Shown: in pieces, positions 1 to 9,613 of the stretch
Numbering within the stretch: the stretch's first letter is position 1
Layout of the letters: the number at the start of each line of letters is the position of its first letter
Assembly (NCBI RefSeq): GCF_016595415.1
Contig: NZ_JAENIO010000033.1
Location: 1-45,918, forward strand
DNA from: Roseibacillus ishigakijimensis
Lineage (GTDB): Bacteria > Verrucomicrobiota > Verrucomicrobiia > Verrucomicrobiales > Akkermansiaceae
Direction of reading: 5' to 3'
Length of the DNA: 45,918 nt
Made by a program: the position numbers and the translations under genes
The notes under the pieces: model-generated
Database searches by the model: none
The model's input: the letters and a program-made list of their open reading frames with translations, nothing else
What the model was told of the DNA's origin: nothing

Positions 1-69
1 GAAGCCTCAACACCAACCTTGAAATCGACGAATAAATAGCCAATCTCACGCCAACGACCACCGAGAGTT
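1..69. other. Window edge downstream of the deaminase gene; no complete gene
   Basis: No complete gene fits here. On the minus strand a second frame, offset from the deaminase frame, is open from about position 119 to the window edge and reads PQVVKTLGGRWREIGYLF in part. That could be the rest of the deaminase protein after a frameshift, or chance. On the plus strand two short C-terminal-like readings also occur (ending at 33 and at 104). I cannot choose between these without the sequence beyond position 1. Confidence 0.3.
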
Positions 70-861
70 TTAACGACCTGTGGGACATCCCCTGACTGTT
101 GCGAGAAGGCCAGCTTGGGAAATGCTGCGGCGTGGTTCTTCAGCAAAGGTCAGAATTCCAAGTTGGGTAGGTTCGTAGTTCTTACCCTGCTTTTCGAGCA
201 GGTTTTGTTGTAGGAGTCGCCGCAAGAAGCGTTCATCATTGCGAGCTTCCGGGATCGCGGCTTTTTCGCGATAGTATTCGAGCGCTTCCACCGAGAAGTC
301 ATCGATTGAGTAATGCTCGGCTCGGCTTTCGAGGGGGCTCAATTGGACCGGTTTTTCTTCCTCGGTTTCTTTGCCCGCTTGTGCACGAGCCCATTTGAAA
401 AAGTCCTCGTTTTCCTTGAGGATAACTTCCTGTAGATCGCGGTCAAAGAGTTCCCATTCGACCCCGTGGTTTTCGAGATACTGAATGCCTTTGCGGGCGA
501 CCGTGGGGTCGTCATCCTCGATGCCGATGTAGACCTTTTTGATGCGGGCATTGACGATGCGTTCGGCGCAACTGAGCTTGGGGTGATTGCGGGCTCCTGG
601 AGCGCAGGGCTCGAGGGTGGCGAAGAGTATGCCCCCATCTAAAGCCCGTTCCCGGTTCTTGCGTTCTAACAAGGTGAATTCCGCGTGATCTCCATAACGT
701 AGTTCGCCTCGGCTGGCGGTCTGAACTTCGCCTTTAAGCCAAAGAACGGCTCCCACTTTCGGGCTGACTTTATCGTCGCGTGGTTCACTAATGGATAAGC
801 GCATAACGTCGATTGCTTTTTCCATTAGTTTTCGGGCATTGAAGGGAAACTTATCCGGCAT
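70..861 (-). CDS. Cytidine/deoxycytidylate deaminase-like domain fused to a winged-helix (AlbA_2-type) segment, possibly truncated
   Basis: The N-terminal half (about residues 10-150) has the zinc deaminase signature: a DHAEFTLLE block supplies the His and catalytic Glu, and an EPCAPGARNHPKLSC block supplies the two zinc Cys. The family hydrolytically deaminates cytosine-type or related bases; the substrate here cannot be read off. Residues about 180-250 (IDDFSVEALEYYREKA, then PTQLGILTFAEEPRR) resemble the winged-helix part that follows the Schlafen/AlbA_2 ATP-binding domain in putative DNA-binding regulators. The ATG at 861 (or a GTG at 864) overlaps the 3' end of the FRG gene, so translation is probably coupled. 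The protein stops soon after the LLATV block, where relatives as I recall them continue, and another frame stays open to the window edge, so a frameshift near 100 is possible. Deaminase call is firm; the rest is inference. Confidence 0.75.
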   Translation of the reverse strand: MPDKFPFNARKLMEKAIDVMRLSISEPRDDKVSPKVGAVLWLKGEVQTASRGELRYGDHAEFTLLERKNRERALDGGILFATLEPCAPGARNHPKLSCAERIVNARIKKVYIGIEDDDPTVARKGIQYLENHGVEWELFDRDLQEVILKENEDFFKWARAQAGKETEEEKPVQLSPLESRAEHYSIDDFSVEALEYYREKAAIPEARNDERFLRRLLQQNLLEKQGKNYEPTQLGILTFAEEPRRSISQAGLLATVRGCPTGR

Positions 862-2074
862 CACTCTCTTCTTTTTGGGCTAGAATATCGAGAATCTCTT
901 GAATGACCTGATCACGCAAGTTCGGAGGGTACCCGAAACGGCGGAGAACATTGCGGGCAACGATGCGGAGCCTCGCTTGCGAGGATTCCCGCTTAGCCCA
1001 ATCCACAACGAGGTGTTTGGACAGTGCGCTTTCGAGTTCATCAGTGATCACTTCAATGCGACCTGGCTCGATCTTTCTGGTCTCCTCAGGCCTGCTGAGA
1101 ATCGCGCTGATTTCGGGAATCTCTCTTTTCGGTTCGGAAATTTCTTGTTCCTGTGGTCCTTCCTCCGATTTTTCGGGAGACTCCTTTTTTTCGCGGGCTA
1201 GCTTCTCGCGCTGTTTCTGCTCTTCCGCTCGGTGGAGGGCTTCTTCGGCAGTGAGAATGTTGCAATAGCTGGAGGAGCCGATGAGATCGGGAAAGAGGCT
1301 GGCGTGATGGACATTCATACGACGGAGGTTGCGGAGACAGCCTTCGCGATCCTCGTTCGCGATGTAGATTTTACAGATGTAGCGGGCAATTTCTGCCGCT
1401 TCGGAGTTTTCATCGATATCGACAAGGTCCTCTTCCTGCATGGAATTGACGAGGACGTTTTCGATAGTGTTGTCGTAGGGAGCGTAGAGAAAGAGGCCGG
1501 CTTGGTTGACGAGGCGACCGTATTCGTCCTTGCGCGGTTCGATGGTGCGGATGTCGGGGCAAACGTCCTCGCGAGCAACGAAGGCTTTGTCTATGACGTA
1601 AACCACGCGGTAGGGGTTCTCGTTCTCGTGCTGGGGGTCTTCTTTCTCGAAGGCGAAAAAAAGCGAGACGTAAGGGGAATAAGTGAAATCGATGAGAGGA
1701 GTATGGAGTCCGTGGTGTTGTCCGATGGACCAGAGTTCTTCTCTCTCCTCGGGTTGGACAAGGGAGTTGTCGCGAATGCGGCCCCGGACGGAGCGGGCGA
1801 ATTGTTCGGCCTGGTATTCAGCAATCGCTGAAGTGATGATTCCAGAGCGATTGAGGCGACCCAGACTGGGGGAGAGGGACCAACTATAGCGGCGTTGGCC
1901 ACGGAAGACGTAGTCGGCTTGACGGTTGTTGAAGAAGTCGTCTTCGATGGCTTCGGTGAAGGCTCGCCAACCGGACATTTTGCTGACGGGGATGCGACCG
2001 CTCACCTTGTCCAGGGTGACCTCAAAATTGGGCCAATCGGGAATGCTGGAAAAATCGTATTCGGTTTCAGCCAT
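851..2074 (-). CDS. FRG domain-containing protein
   Basis: 407 residues. An FRG domain (named for its Phe-Arg-Gly motif) covers about residues 35-250: the FRGQRRYSWSLSPSLGRL block is followed by a GQHHGLHTPLIDFTYSP block, both typical of the family. The biochemical activity of FRG domains is not settled. The middle (about 285-330) is charged and Glu/Lys-rich, probably a linker, and the last 70 residues form a predicted helical tail. The ATG at 2074 lies 3 bases after the hsdS stop, and the gene's own end overlaps the next gene, so it is the third cistron of an hsdM-hsdS operon. The position suggests an accessory or defence role linked to the modification enzyme, but the sequence alone does not show what that role is. 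Confidence 0.8.
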   Translation of the reverse strand: MAETEYDFSSIPDWPNFEVTLDKVSGRIPVSKMSGWRAFTEAIEDDFFNNRQADYVFRGQRRYSWSLSPSLGRLNRSGIITSAIAEYQAEQFARSVRGRIRDNSLVQPEEREELWSIGQHHGLHTPLIDFTYSPYVSLFFAFEKEDPQHENENPYRVVYVIDKAFVAREDVCPDIRTIEPRKDEYGRLVNQAGLFLYAPYDNTIENVLVNSMQEEDLVDIDENSEAAEIARYICKIYIANEDREGCLRNLRRMNVHHASLFPDLIGSSSYCNILTAEEALHRAEEQKQREKLAREKKESPEKSEEGPQEQEISEPKREIPEISAILSRPEETRKIEPGRIEVITDELESALSKHLVVDWAKRESSQARLRIVARNVLRRFGYPPNLRDQVIQEILDILAQKEESDAG

Positions 2075-2077
2075 GAG

Positions 2078-3514
2078 TCAGGAGAGGGATTCCTCAGTTT
2101 TGGATCCAGTTACGGGGACGGTCAATTCGCCGGAGAGGAGCTTGGGGAGAAGGGTGTCGCGGAGTTCGGCGAGGGTGCGGGATTGGTGCACGTTTGAATT
2201 TTTGTATTCCCAGTGTTGGCTCACAAGCTCAGTGAACTTATCTGCGAGTTGGGATGGTGGAATCGCTAATGGAAAATCAGCCATATCTTTCCATTTTGCT
2301 CGTGGCATTCGTGTTCCAGTGCTTCTTACATTTGCGAATTCCACAAAATTTGGTTCAAAAATTTGGCAGCCTACGAAGCCTGAATATTCTAGCTTAGAGG
2401 GCCGTATTACCAAGATATCTGTGGAGCAAATTCCTTCTATGGCTGGATAGCAGACCTTGTGAAAGTATGGGCGTAACTTGCCAAACAGGAAGTCCCCTTT
2501 TGAGAATCGGGATTTCTGGCTGTCAACGTCAGACGCGGAGCCCCAAGTATAAAGGGAAAAACAAAGTTTTTCAATATGCTCCAGACCTACGTAAGGAGTG
2601 TTCGGGGATAACGTCGATGGATGAACTCCTTCTCGGCGGTTTTCTGCGATATCTCCCAGTTTACCAACCTCCCACCCAACCGGAATCTCGCCGAGTTCGG
2701 AGGGTTGGAGGGAGTCGGGGAAGAGGGCGGCGGTCTGGGCCAGGGAGTCGAGGGTGGAGGGGGGCAGGGCGTCGAGTTCGGCGCGGGCTTTTCCGGCAAG
2801 GGCGGCCATGGCGGCGCGGTTGATTTCTTCGGCGGTGGCTCCGGCGGCTTTGGCGGCGGCCTTGGCCTTGACGGGCTCAAAATTGACAAACCACGACTTG
2901 AAAATCGCCTGCGCCATCTCCTCCAGCGTCCGGTTCATACGCCGGTTGAGTTCGATCTTGTCAATTGACGTGCGCCAGATAGTGGCGATCTCTCTTTGAG
3001 CCTCGTCACTAGGAATAGGGACTGGCAGCGCGTTCAGTATTGAAGTGTTGAGATTCGGCATAGTTGCACCGATGGCATGACGAAGAACCCATTCGCGAAC
3101 ATTCGGATGTGCTAAAAACGCATGAAGATACGCTGGAGAAACTTGCGATTGTTCCCCTAGTCGAATCCGCAGACATCCGGTTCCGCACAGCCAGCCATTT
3201 TCGTTGTCAGTTACAAGCGCGCACTTTTCCACATCTCCTCTGCGGCTGTAGATAATGTCTCCTGAACGAACCAAATATTTCGCGAGTCGCTTCGCATCTT
3301 CATCCGATATGCATGCGATATCTTCTGGGTTGATCCGCTCGACCATGATATTCTTTGGCATTATTGAAGGGATGCCCTCCGGCACATAATCCGCCGCATG
3401 GAGCTGACTGCCGAACGGACCAGTTTGAATGCCGCCTCCTCCGGCCTTACAAATCTCACCCAAGGTCGAGCACTTCCATTCGTTGGGGGAATTGACTAAG
3501 TTCTCAAGCGCCAT
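2078..3514 (-). CDS. hsdS: Type I restriction-modification specificity subunit HsdS
   Basis: Two target-recognition domains separated by a conserved helical spacer give a type I S subunit its bipartite DNA specificity. The first TRD runs about residues 10-180; the spacer includes RMNRTLEEMAQAIFKSWFVN, a hallmark of HsdS; an Ala-rich stretch follows; and the second TRD begins at LGEIPVGWEVGKLG. A second conserved segment with TLAELRDTLLPKLLSGEL closes the protein. I prefer the ATG at 3514, which overlaps the hsdM stop by 11 bases; an upstream TTG at 3541 is possible. Both TRDs look more AT-rich than the spacer, as expected for exchangeable specificity modules. The recognition sequence cannot be deduced. 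Confidence 0.95.
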   Translation of the reverse strand: MALENLVNSPNEWKCSTLGEICKAGGGGIQTGPFGSQLHAADYVPEGIPSIMPKNIMVERINPEDIACISDEDAKRLAKYLVRSGDIIYSRRGDVEKCALVTDNENGWLCGTGCLRIRLGEQSQVSPAYLHAFLAHPNVREWVLRHAIGATMPNLNTSILNALPVPIPSDEAQREIATIWRTSIDKIELNRRMNRTLEEMAQAIFKSWFVNFEPVKAKAAAKAAGATAEEINRAAMAALAGKARAELDALPPSTLDSLAQTAALFPDSLQPSELGEIPVGWEVGKLGDIAENRREGVHPSTLSPNTPYVGLEHIEKLCFSLYTWGSASDVDSQKSRFSKGDFLFGKLRPYFHKVCYPAIEGICSTDILVIRPSKLEYSGFVGCQIFEPNFVEFANVRSTGTRMPRAKWKDMADFPLAIPPSQLADKFTELVSQHWEYKNSNVHQSRTLAELRDTLLPKLLSGELTVPVTGSKTEESLS

Positions 3515-5228
3515 GGCCGATTGAGTGTAGTTTCTCTTCAATGACTTCTTCTAATCGTCGACTTTTATTGAATTGGTAGCCGAGTTCCTTAGTCAATCTC
3601 GCCATCTTCTCCGCAAAGGGCTCGCCATCATCTTCCTCATCGGCCGCGCCGACATACCTTCCCGGAGTAAGGACGTGGTCGTGTTTGGCGATTTCGGCGA
3701 GGGTGGCGGATTTGCAGAAGCCGGGGATGTCGGCGTAGAGGTCGGTCTGGGGTTCGGACGGCTGCGGCGAGCCGTCCCTACCGGAGCGCTTCCAGTTCTG
3801 GAAGGTGCCGGCTATCTTCGCGATGTCTTCCGGGGTGAAGTCGCGCAGGACGCGGTCTTTCATGTAGCCGAGATTGCGGGCGTCGATGAAGAGGACTTCG
3901 CCGCTGCGATCGCGGAGGGGCGGATGGCTCGGCGAGCCATCCCTACCGGATTTATTCTTGGTGAGGAACCAGATGCAGGCGGGGATTTGGGTGTTGGTGA
4001 AGAGTTGGCCGGGGAGGGCGACCATGCATTCGACGAGGTCGGCCTCGAGCAAGGCCCGGCGAATGTCGCCTTCGCCGCCGGTGTTCGACGACATGGAGCC
4101 GTTGGCGAGGAGGAGGGCCATGGACCCATTGGGGGCGAGGTGGTGGAGCATGTGCTGCACCCAGGCGAAGTTGGCATTGCCCTGGGGCGGGGTGCCGTAT
4201 TTCCAGCGGGCGTCGCCCTCCAGCTTGCCGTCCCACCATTCCTTGATGTTGAAGGGGGGATTGGCCATCACGTAGTCGGCGCGAAGGTCGGGGTGCTGGT
4301 CGTTGGTGAAGCTGTTGGCGGGTTCTTTCCCAAAGTTGAAGTCGATGCCCCGGATGGCCATGTTCATGGCGGCGAGGCGCCAGGTAGTGGGGTTGGATTC
4401 CTGGCCATAGACGGAGAGGTTGCCTAGCTTGCCGCCGTGCTCCGTGATGAACTTTTCGCTTTGCACGAAGAAGCCCCCGGAGCCCATCGCGGGGTCGTAG
4501 ACGCGCCCTTGGTAGGGCTCGAGCATCTCGACGATGAGGGAGACGATGGACTTGGGGGTGAAGTATTGGCCGCCCTTCTTGCCCTCGGCGAGGGCGAACT
4601 GGCCGAGGAAGTATTCGTAAACGTGCCCGAGGATGTCCTTGGCGTGAAGGTCGGCGTGCTCGAAGGGAATGGTGGCGATGAGGTCGATGAGGCCGCCGAG
4701 GTTTTCCTGCGGAATCTCGAGGCGGGCGTAGCGGTTTTTCTCAATGAAGCCCTTAAGCTTGGGGTTCTCGCGCTCGACGGCTTCGAGGGCGTCATCGATG
4801 AAGCGGCCGAGGGATTTGATTTCGTAGGCTTCCTTCTTGCCGTTGGTGACCTCGATGACGGTGCCCGGCGGGAGCTTGGCGTTGTCTTGAATGGTCTTCC
4901 AGCGGGCGAGGGCGGGGACCCAGAAGACGTTTTTCTCCAGATAGTAGTCGCGTTCCTCGAGCTCGAGGCGGAGGGCTTCGGCGTAGTCTTCTGAATCAGG
5001 TCCACCGTAGTCCTCGGGGTCGAGGTAGTAATCGCTCTCCGGGTCGGTCAGCAGCGTGGTGACTTCATCCTGCCGCATGCGGAAGGAGTCGGAAACGTAT
5101 TTGAGAAAGATAAGACCGAGAACGGCGTGCTTGTAAACGGCGGCATCGAGAGAGGCGCGGAGGCGGTCAGCGGCGTTCCAGAGCTTTTTGTCCAGTTCGG
5201 TGAGAAATTCTTGCGAGGTGTCGGGCAA
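3504..5228 (-). CDS. hsdM: Type I restriction-modification DNA methyltransferase subunit HsdM
   Basis: 574 residues. Adenine-N6 methyltransferase of a type I system, transferring methyl from S-adenosylmethionine to an adenine in the site chosen by HsdS. The N-terminal helical domain (FLTELDKKLWNAADRLR) is followed by GQYFTPKSIVSLIVEML, the SAM-binding motif I DPAMGSGGFFV, and the catalytic NPPF motif. The start is read as a TTG at 5228, since no in-frame ATG lies close upstream. Two short segments, SGRDGSPSHPPLRDRS near residue 426 and RSGRDGSPQPSEPQTDL near residue 479, interrupt otherwise conserved sequence and are encoded by palindromic REP-like DNA; both keep the frame. The endonuclease subunit gene hsdR is absent from this side of the operon within the window. 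Confidence 0.96.
   Translation of the reverse strand: MPDTSQEFLTELDKKLWNAADRLRASLDAAVYKHAVLGLIFLKYVSDSFRMRQDEVTTLLTDPESDYYLDPEDYGGPDSEDYAEALRLELEERDYYLEKNVFWVPALARWKTIQDNAKLPPGTVIEVTNGKKEAYEIKSLGRFIDDALEAVERENPKLKGFIEKNRYARLEIPQENLGGLIDLIATIPFEHADLHAKDILGHVYEYFLGQFALAEGKKGGQYFTPKSIVSLIVEMLEPYQGRVYDPAMGSGGFFVQSEKFITEHGGKLGNLSVYGQESNPTTWRLAAMNMAIRGIDFNFGKEPANSFTNDQHPDLRADYVMANPPFNIKEWWDGKLEGDARWKYGTPPQGNANFAWVQHMLHHLAPNGSMALLLANGSMSSNTGGEGDIRRALLEADLVECMVALPGQLFTNTQIPACIWFLTKNKSGRDGSPSHPPLRDRSGEVLFIDARNLGYMKDRVLRDFTPEDIAKIAGTFQNWKRSGRDGSPQPSEPQTDLYADIPGFCKSATLAEIAKHDHVLTPGRYVGAADEEDDGEPFAEKMARLTKELGYQFNKSRRLEEVIEEKLHSIGHGA
3753..3790. repeat. REP-like palindrome inserted in frame in hsdM (copy 1)
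   Basis: Inverted repeat GGACGGCT (3756-3763) and AGCCGTCC (3770-3777) with a 6-base loop, followed by CTACCGGA. It shares GGCGAGCC and CCCTACCGGA with the second copy at 3918-3950. On the coding strand it encodes RSGRDGSP. Two related palindromes at different places in one gene, both in the same reading frame, point to a dispersed palindromic element rather than protein-driven similarity. Confidence 0.75.
3918..3950. repeat. REP-like palindrome inserted in frame in hsdM (copy 2)
   Basis: Inverted repeat GGATGGCT (3922-3929) and AGCCATCC (3935-3942) with a 5-base loop, then CTACCGGA. It encodes SGRDGSPSHP on the minus strand. Relative to copy 1 the two arms carry compensating changes (GGACGG/CCGTCC versus GGATGG/CCATCC), so the stem rather than the exact sequence is kept. 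Confidence 0.75.
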
Positions 5229-5345
5229 AACGAAAGGGATGAGTTGAAGGTCATTTTTTGCGGCATGGATTCTCTTTTTGAAAGGATATTTGTGGTCAAG
5301 GGGATCACTGATCTAACTGCCAAAGATGGCAAGAGTGTTTGCCAT

Positions 5346-5475
5346 GGAGCAGCGGCACTCCTGCCGCTGTAAGGGTCGCCGACGACGGCAAGAGTGCCGT
5401 CCCTCCCTTAAAAGGAGCAGCGGCACTCTTGTCGCTAAACGTTTCGCCCGAGACGGCAGGAGTGCCGTCGCTCCT
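5346..5475. repeat. REP doublet: two copies of a two-hairpin palindromic element
   Basis: Copy A (5346-5407) and copy B (5414-5475) each start with GGAGCAGCGGCACTC and end in CTCC. Each contains two hairpins: AGCGGCA with TGCCGCT (copy B has one change, TGTCGCT), and GACGGCA with TGCCGTC. The element fills most of the gap between the 3' end of lepA (stop at 5478) and the hsdM start, so it could also act as the lepA terminator or an RNA-stabilising structure. No transposase is present. Confidence 0.85.
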
Positions 5476-5477
5476 TT

Positions 5478-7277
<1,800 letters not shown>

Positions 7278-7307
7278 GAAGGTGGTCCCGGAAGTGGGGG
7301 AGGGGAA

Positions 7308-7368
7308 GACTCTTGAATCGCGGGGCAAGAGTCAAGACAGGCGTGTGGGGAGACTTCGGGAAAGTCTC
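7308..7368. promoter_or_regulatory. Two tandem hairpins between the PAS gene and lepA
   Basis: GACTCTTG (7308-7315) pairs with CAAGAGTC (7326-7333), loop 10 bases. GAGACTT (7350-7356) pairs with AAGTCTC (7362-7368), loop 5 bases, and overlaps the PAS gene stop codon. Neither is followed by a clear T-run on the minus strand, so these may be Rho-type 3' end structures or leader elements of lepA rather than intrinsic terminators. Confidence 0.5.
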
Positions 7369-8398
7369 ACTCTTCTTCGCGCAGATCTTGCAGGAGGACT
7401 CGGCAGAAGTGTTCGCCATTGAACTCGAGCTGCATGATGGTGGCGCGGACGGGGACCGGCTTGCCATTGGCGTGCATCACTTCTCCATTGAAGGTGGCGT
7501 AGCCGGTTTTCTGGAGACGGGTGACGGCCTGGCGAAATTTTTTCAGGGAGTTGAGGGAGAGCAGGTCGTCGAAGGGGCGCCCTTGCAACCAGCTGGGGCT
7601 GAATCCGGTCAGCTTGCGGGTGTGGGGATTGCAGTCCGAGATGCGACCAAATTGATCGTAGCGCAGGAAGCAATCGTCGGCATTGGTGATGCAGCGTTGG
7701 ATGCTGCTCTGGTAAGTCTCGCTGGCGCTGATCTCGTCGCGCTCGCTGCGCATGTCGCGCAAAGTGGCGAGCACGAGGCGGCGTCCCTGGAAGTGAAAAT
7801 CGCGCACCGAGACCGCCACGGGAATGCGGCGCTGGGGCTTGACGTAGAGATTGCACTCGAAAAAGACGCGTCCTTGCGAGGCGAGCTTGCGCAACGATTC
7901 CGCAATCTCCATCCGTCCATGGGAGTCGGTCAATCGGGCCACTTGCATCCCGATAAGCTTGTCGCGGGAGATGCGGGTGAGGGCAACCATCGCTCGGTTG
8001 GCATCGGAAATGACGCCCCGCTCGTTGGTGACCACGATGCTGTCCGGGCATCCCTCAAAGAGAGCTTCGGAGTACTCTTTGAGTTTATCAAAATTCGTGC
8101 AGCAGTTCTCCCGGCTGTCGTTGAGGGCGAGGAGTTGCAGAAAAATTTTCAGTTTCTTTTCGCAAGGATTGGTTTGGAATCCTCTGACGCGTAAATACTT
8201 TTTTGTGTTCGGAATGGGGTGGAGGCGGGAATAGCCGAGGCTCTCGTCGTGCCTATCGGGGGCCTCCACTAGGGCGAGATCCTCGCAACCCAGATAGCCC
8301 GTGCCGAATTCAAGGAGATACTTGAGATTTCTCCGGGTATCAGGGCTGAGAGTCTGGACCAGCTCCTCGAGGTCTGCTCGCCTTTCTGATTTGTTCAC
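7367..8398 (-). CDS. Two-PAS-domain sensory protein without a visible output domain
   Basis: 343 residues starting at a GTG. The first 110 residues are not recognised and contain a Cys-rich DSRENCCTNFDKL segment. PAS domain 1 spans about residues 112-215 (SIVVTNERGVISDANRAMV), with a FHFQGRRLVLATLRDM end typical of the PAS beta-sheet. PAS domain 2 spans about 228-340 (DDCFLRYDQFGRISDCNP) and ends at the C terminus. No kinase, GGDEF, EAL or helix-turn-helix follows, so it would have to signal through a partner. It precedes lepA on the same strand, separated by about 90 bases. Confidence 0.8.
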   Translation of the reverse strand: MNKSERRADLEELVQTLSPDTRRNLKYLLEFGTGYLGCEDLALVEAPDRHDESLGYSRLHPIPNTKKYLRVRGFQTNPCEKKLKIFLQLLALNDSRENCCTNFDKLKEYSEALFEGCPDSIVVTNERGVISDANRAMVALTRISRDKLIGMQVARLTDSHGRMEIAESLRKLASQGRVFFECNLYVKPQRRIPVAVSVRDFHFQGRRLVLATLRDMRSERDEISASETYQSSIQRCITNADDCFLRYDQFGRISDCNPHTRKLTGFSPSWLQGRPFDDLLSLNSLKKFRQAVTRLQKTGYATFNGEVMHANGKPVPVRATIMQLEFNGEHFCRVLLQDLREEE

Positions 8399-8541
8399 AA
8401 ATAAAATAATACGGGTTGCTGTTCGAATTTGTTTTCAAAGCAAAGGGTGGGGAATGCGTTTCAGAAAGGGGGAGCTACTAGTTTTACTCCTGAAAACGTC
8501 TAGATAATTGACCGAATTTTTACTACTGTCAATTCCTCTAA

Positions 8542-9546
8542 TTATGGCGATTGGGAGTGGGGTCTTTTTGAAAAAAGGAGGAAGGCGACTCCTACCGCGA
8601 TGAAAAAGAGGGAGTAAAATTGTCCTTTGGTGAAAATTCCAATCAGTGAGGAATCAGGAACGCGAAATTGTTCCACGAAAATACGGCCGCCGGCGTAGAG
8701 GAGAAAGAAGAGGCCGGTGAGGCGTCCCTTGGGCAGCTTGGGATAGCGGAGGCGTAGAAAAGTGAGGAGGGCGAAGAGGAGAAGTCCTTCCAGGATTCCC
8801 TCGTAGAGTTGGGAGGGATGGCGGGCCTGCAAAAAGGGCTCGATGGCGCTTTTGACGGCATCGCTTTCGCGCACAGCGGTGGCGAGGGCTTGTTCGCCGC
8901 CGTATCCGGTCTCGTAGGCGAGCTGCAGGAGGTTGCGGCTTTCGCCTTGAGCGGCCTCAATGGCCACGTTCATGACGGCGTCGTAATTTTTCGCCTCTTC
9001 GCAGGCGGGGTTGAAGATGGTGCCGGGGAATTTCACCAACCAGGGCCAGCTTGCTTTGGCCACGTGGCCGTAGAGCTCGCCATTGATGAAATTGGCGACT
9101 CGTCCGAAAAAGACTCCCAGGGGGGCCACGCAGACCAGGCCGTCACCGAGCGCGGCCCATGAGACCTTGGTCCGGCGGGCGTAGAACCAGCAGAAGATGG
9201 TCAGGCCAATGATGCCGCCATGGGAGGCCATGCCGCCATCCCAGACCTTGATGATGGTGAGGGGATCTTCCGCAATGCGGGCTCTCCCCTCGGCGGAGGG
9301 CAGCATGTAAAAGAGCACGTAGCCCAAGCGACCCCCTAGAAAGACCCCCAGGAAAGCGCCGTAGGCGATAAAATCGGAGACTTTGTCGGGAGCAAGGGGG
9401 AAGAGCTTGCGCTCCGCGAATTTCTTGAGAAACCACCATCCGGCGATGAAGCCGGCGAGGTAGGCCAGGCCATACCAGCGGACCTTGAGAAATTCTGAAA
9501 AGGAAATCAGAACGGGATCGAGATCGTGAACGTAAGCGGTGAGCAC
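8542..9546 (-). CDS. lgt: Phosphatidylglycerol:prolipoprotein diacylglyceryl transferase
   Basis: 334 residues, GTG start at 9546. Inner-membrane enzyme that moves diacylglycerol from phosphatidylglycerol to the lipobox Cys of prolipoproteins, the first step of lipoprotein maturation. The Lgt signature GRVANFINGELYG is present, as are GGRLGYVLFYM and RHPSQLYEGILEGLLLF, with several hydrophobic segments. Between the signature and RHPSQLYE there is an insert of roughly 50 residues (about 180-230) compared with the E. coli enzyme, which accounts for the extra length. The gene stands between the PAS gene and a mutarotase on the same strand. Confidence 0.96.
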   Translation of the reverse strand: MLTAYVHDLDPVLISFSEFLKVRWYGLAYLAGFIAGWWFLKKFAERKLFPLAPDKVSDFIAYGAFLGVFLGGRLGYVLFYMLPSAEGRARIAEDPLTIIKVWDGGMASHGGIIGLTIFCWFYARRTKVSWAALGDGLVCVAPLGVFFGRVANFINGELYGHVAKASWPWLVKFPGTIFNPACEEAKNYDAVMNVAIEAAQGESRNLLQLAYETGYGGEQALATAVRESDAVKSAIEPFLQARHPSQLYEGILEGLLLFALLTFLRLRYPKLPKGRLTGLFFLLYAGGRIFVEQFRVPDSSLIGIFTKGQFYSLFFIAVGVAFLLFSKRPHSQSP

Positions 9547-9613
9547 GGAGCGCTTGTAAGGGAAAAGGGCGGGAGGGAGAAAAGAAATTCGCGCGCAAAT
9601 GTGTCGGCCCGTC

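Noticed and set aside
8506-8534. lgt terminator (AATTGAC with GTCAATT, 15-base loop).
   Set aside because: Symmetry is real but there is no T-run on the lgt strand and the loop is long; not supported as a terminator.
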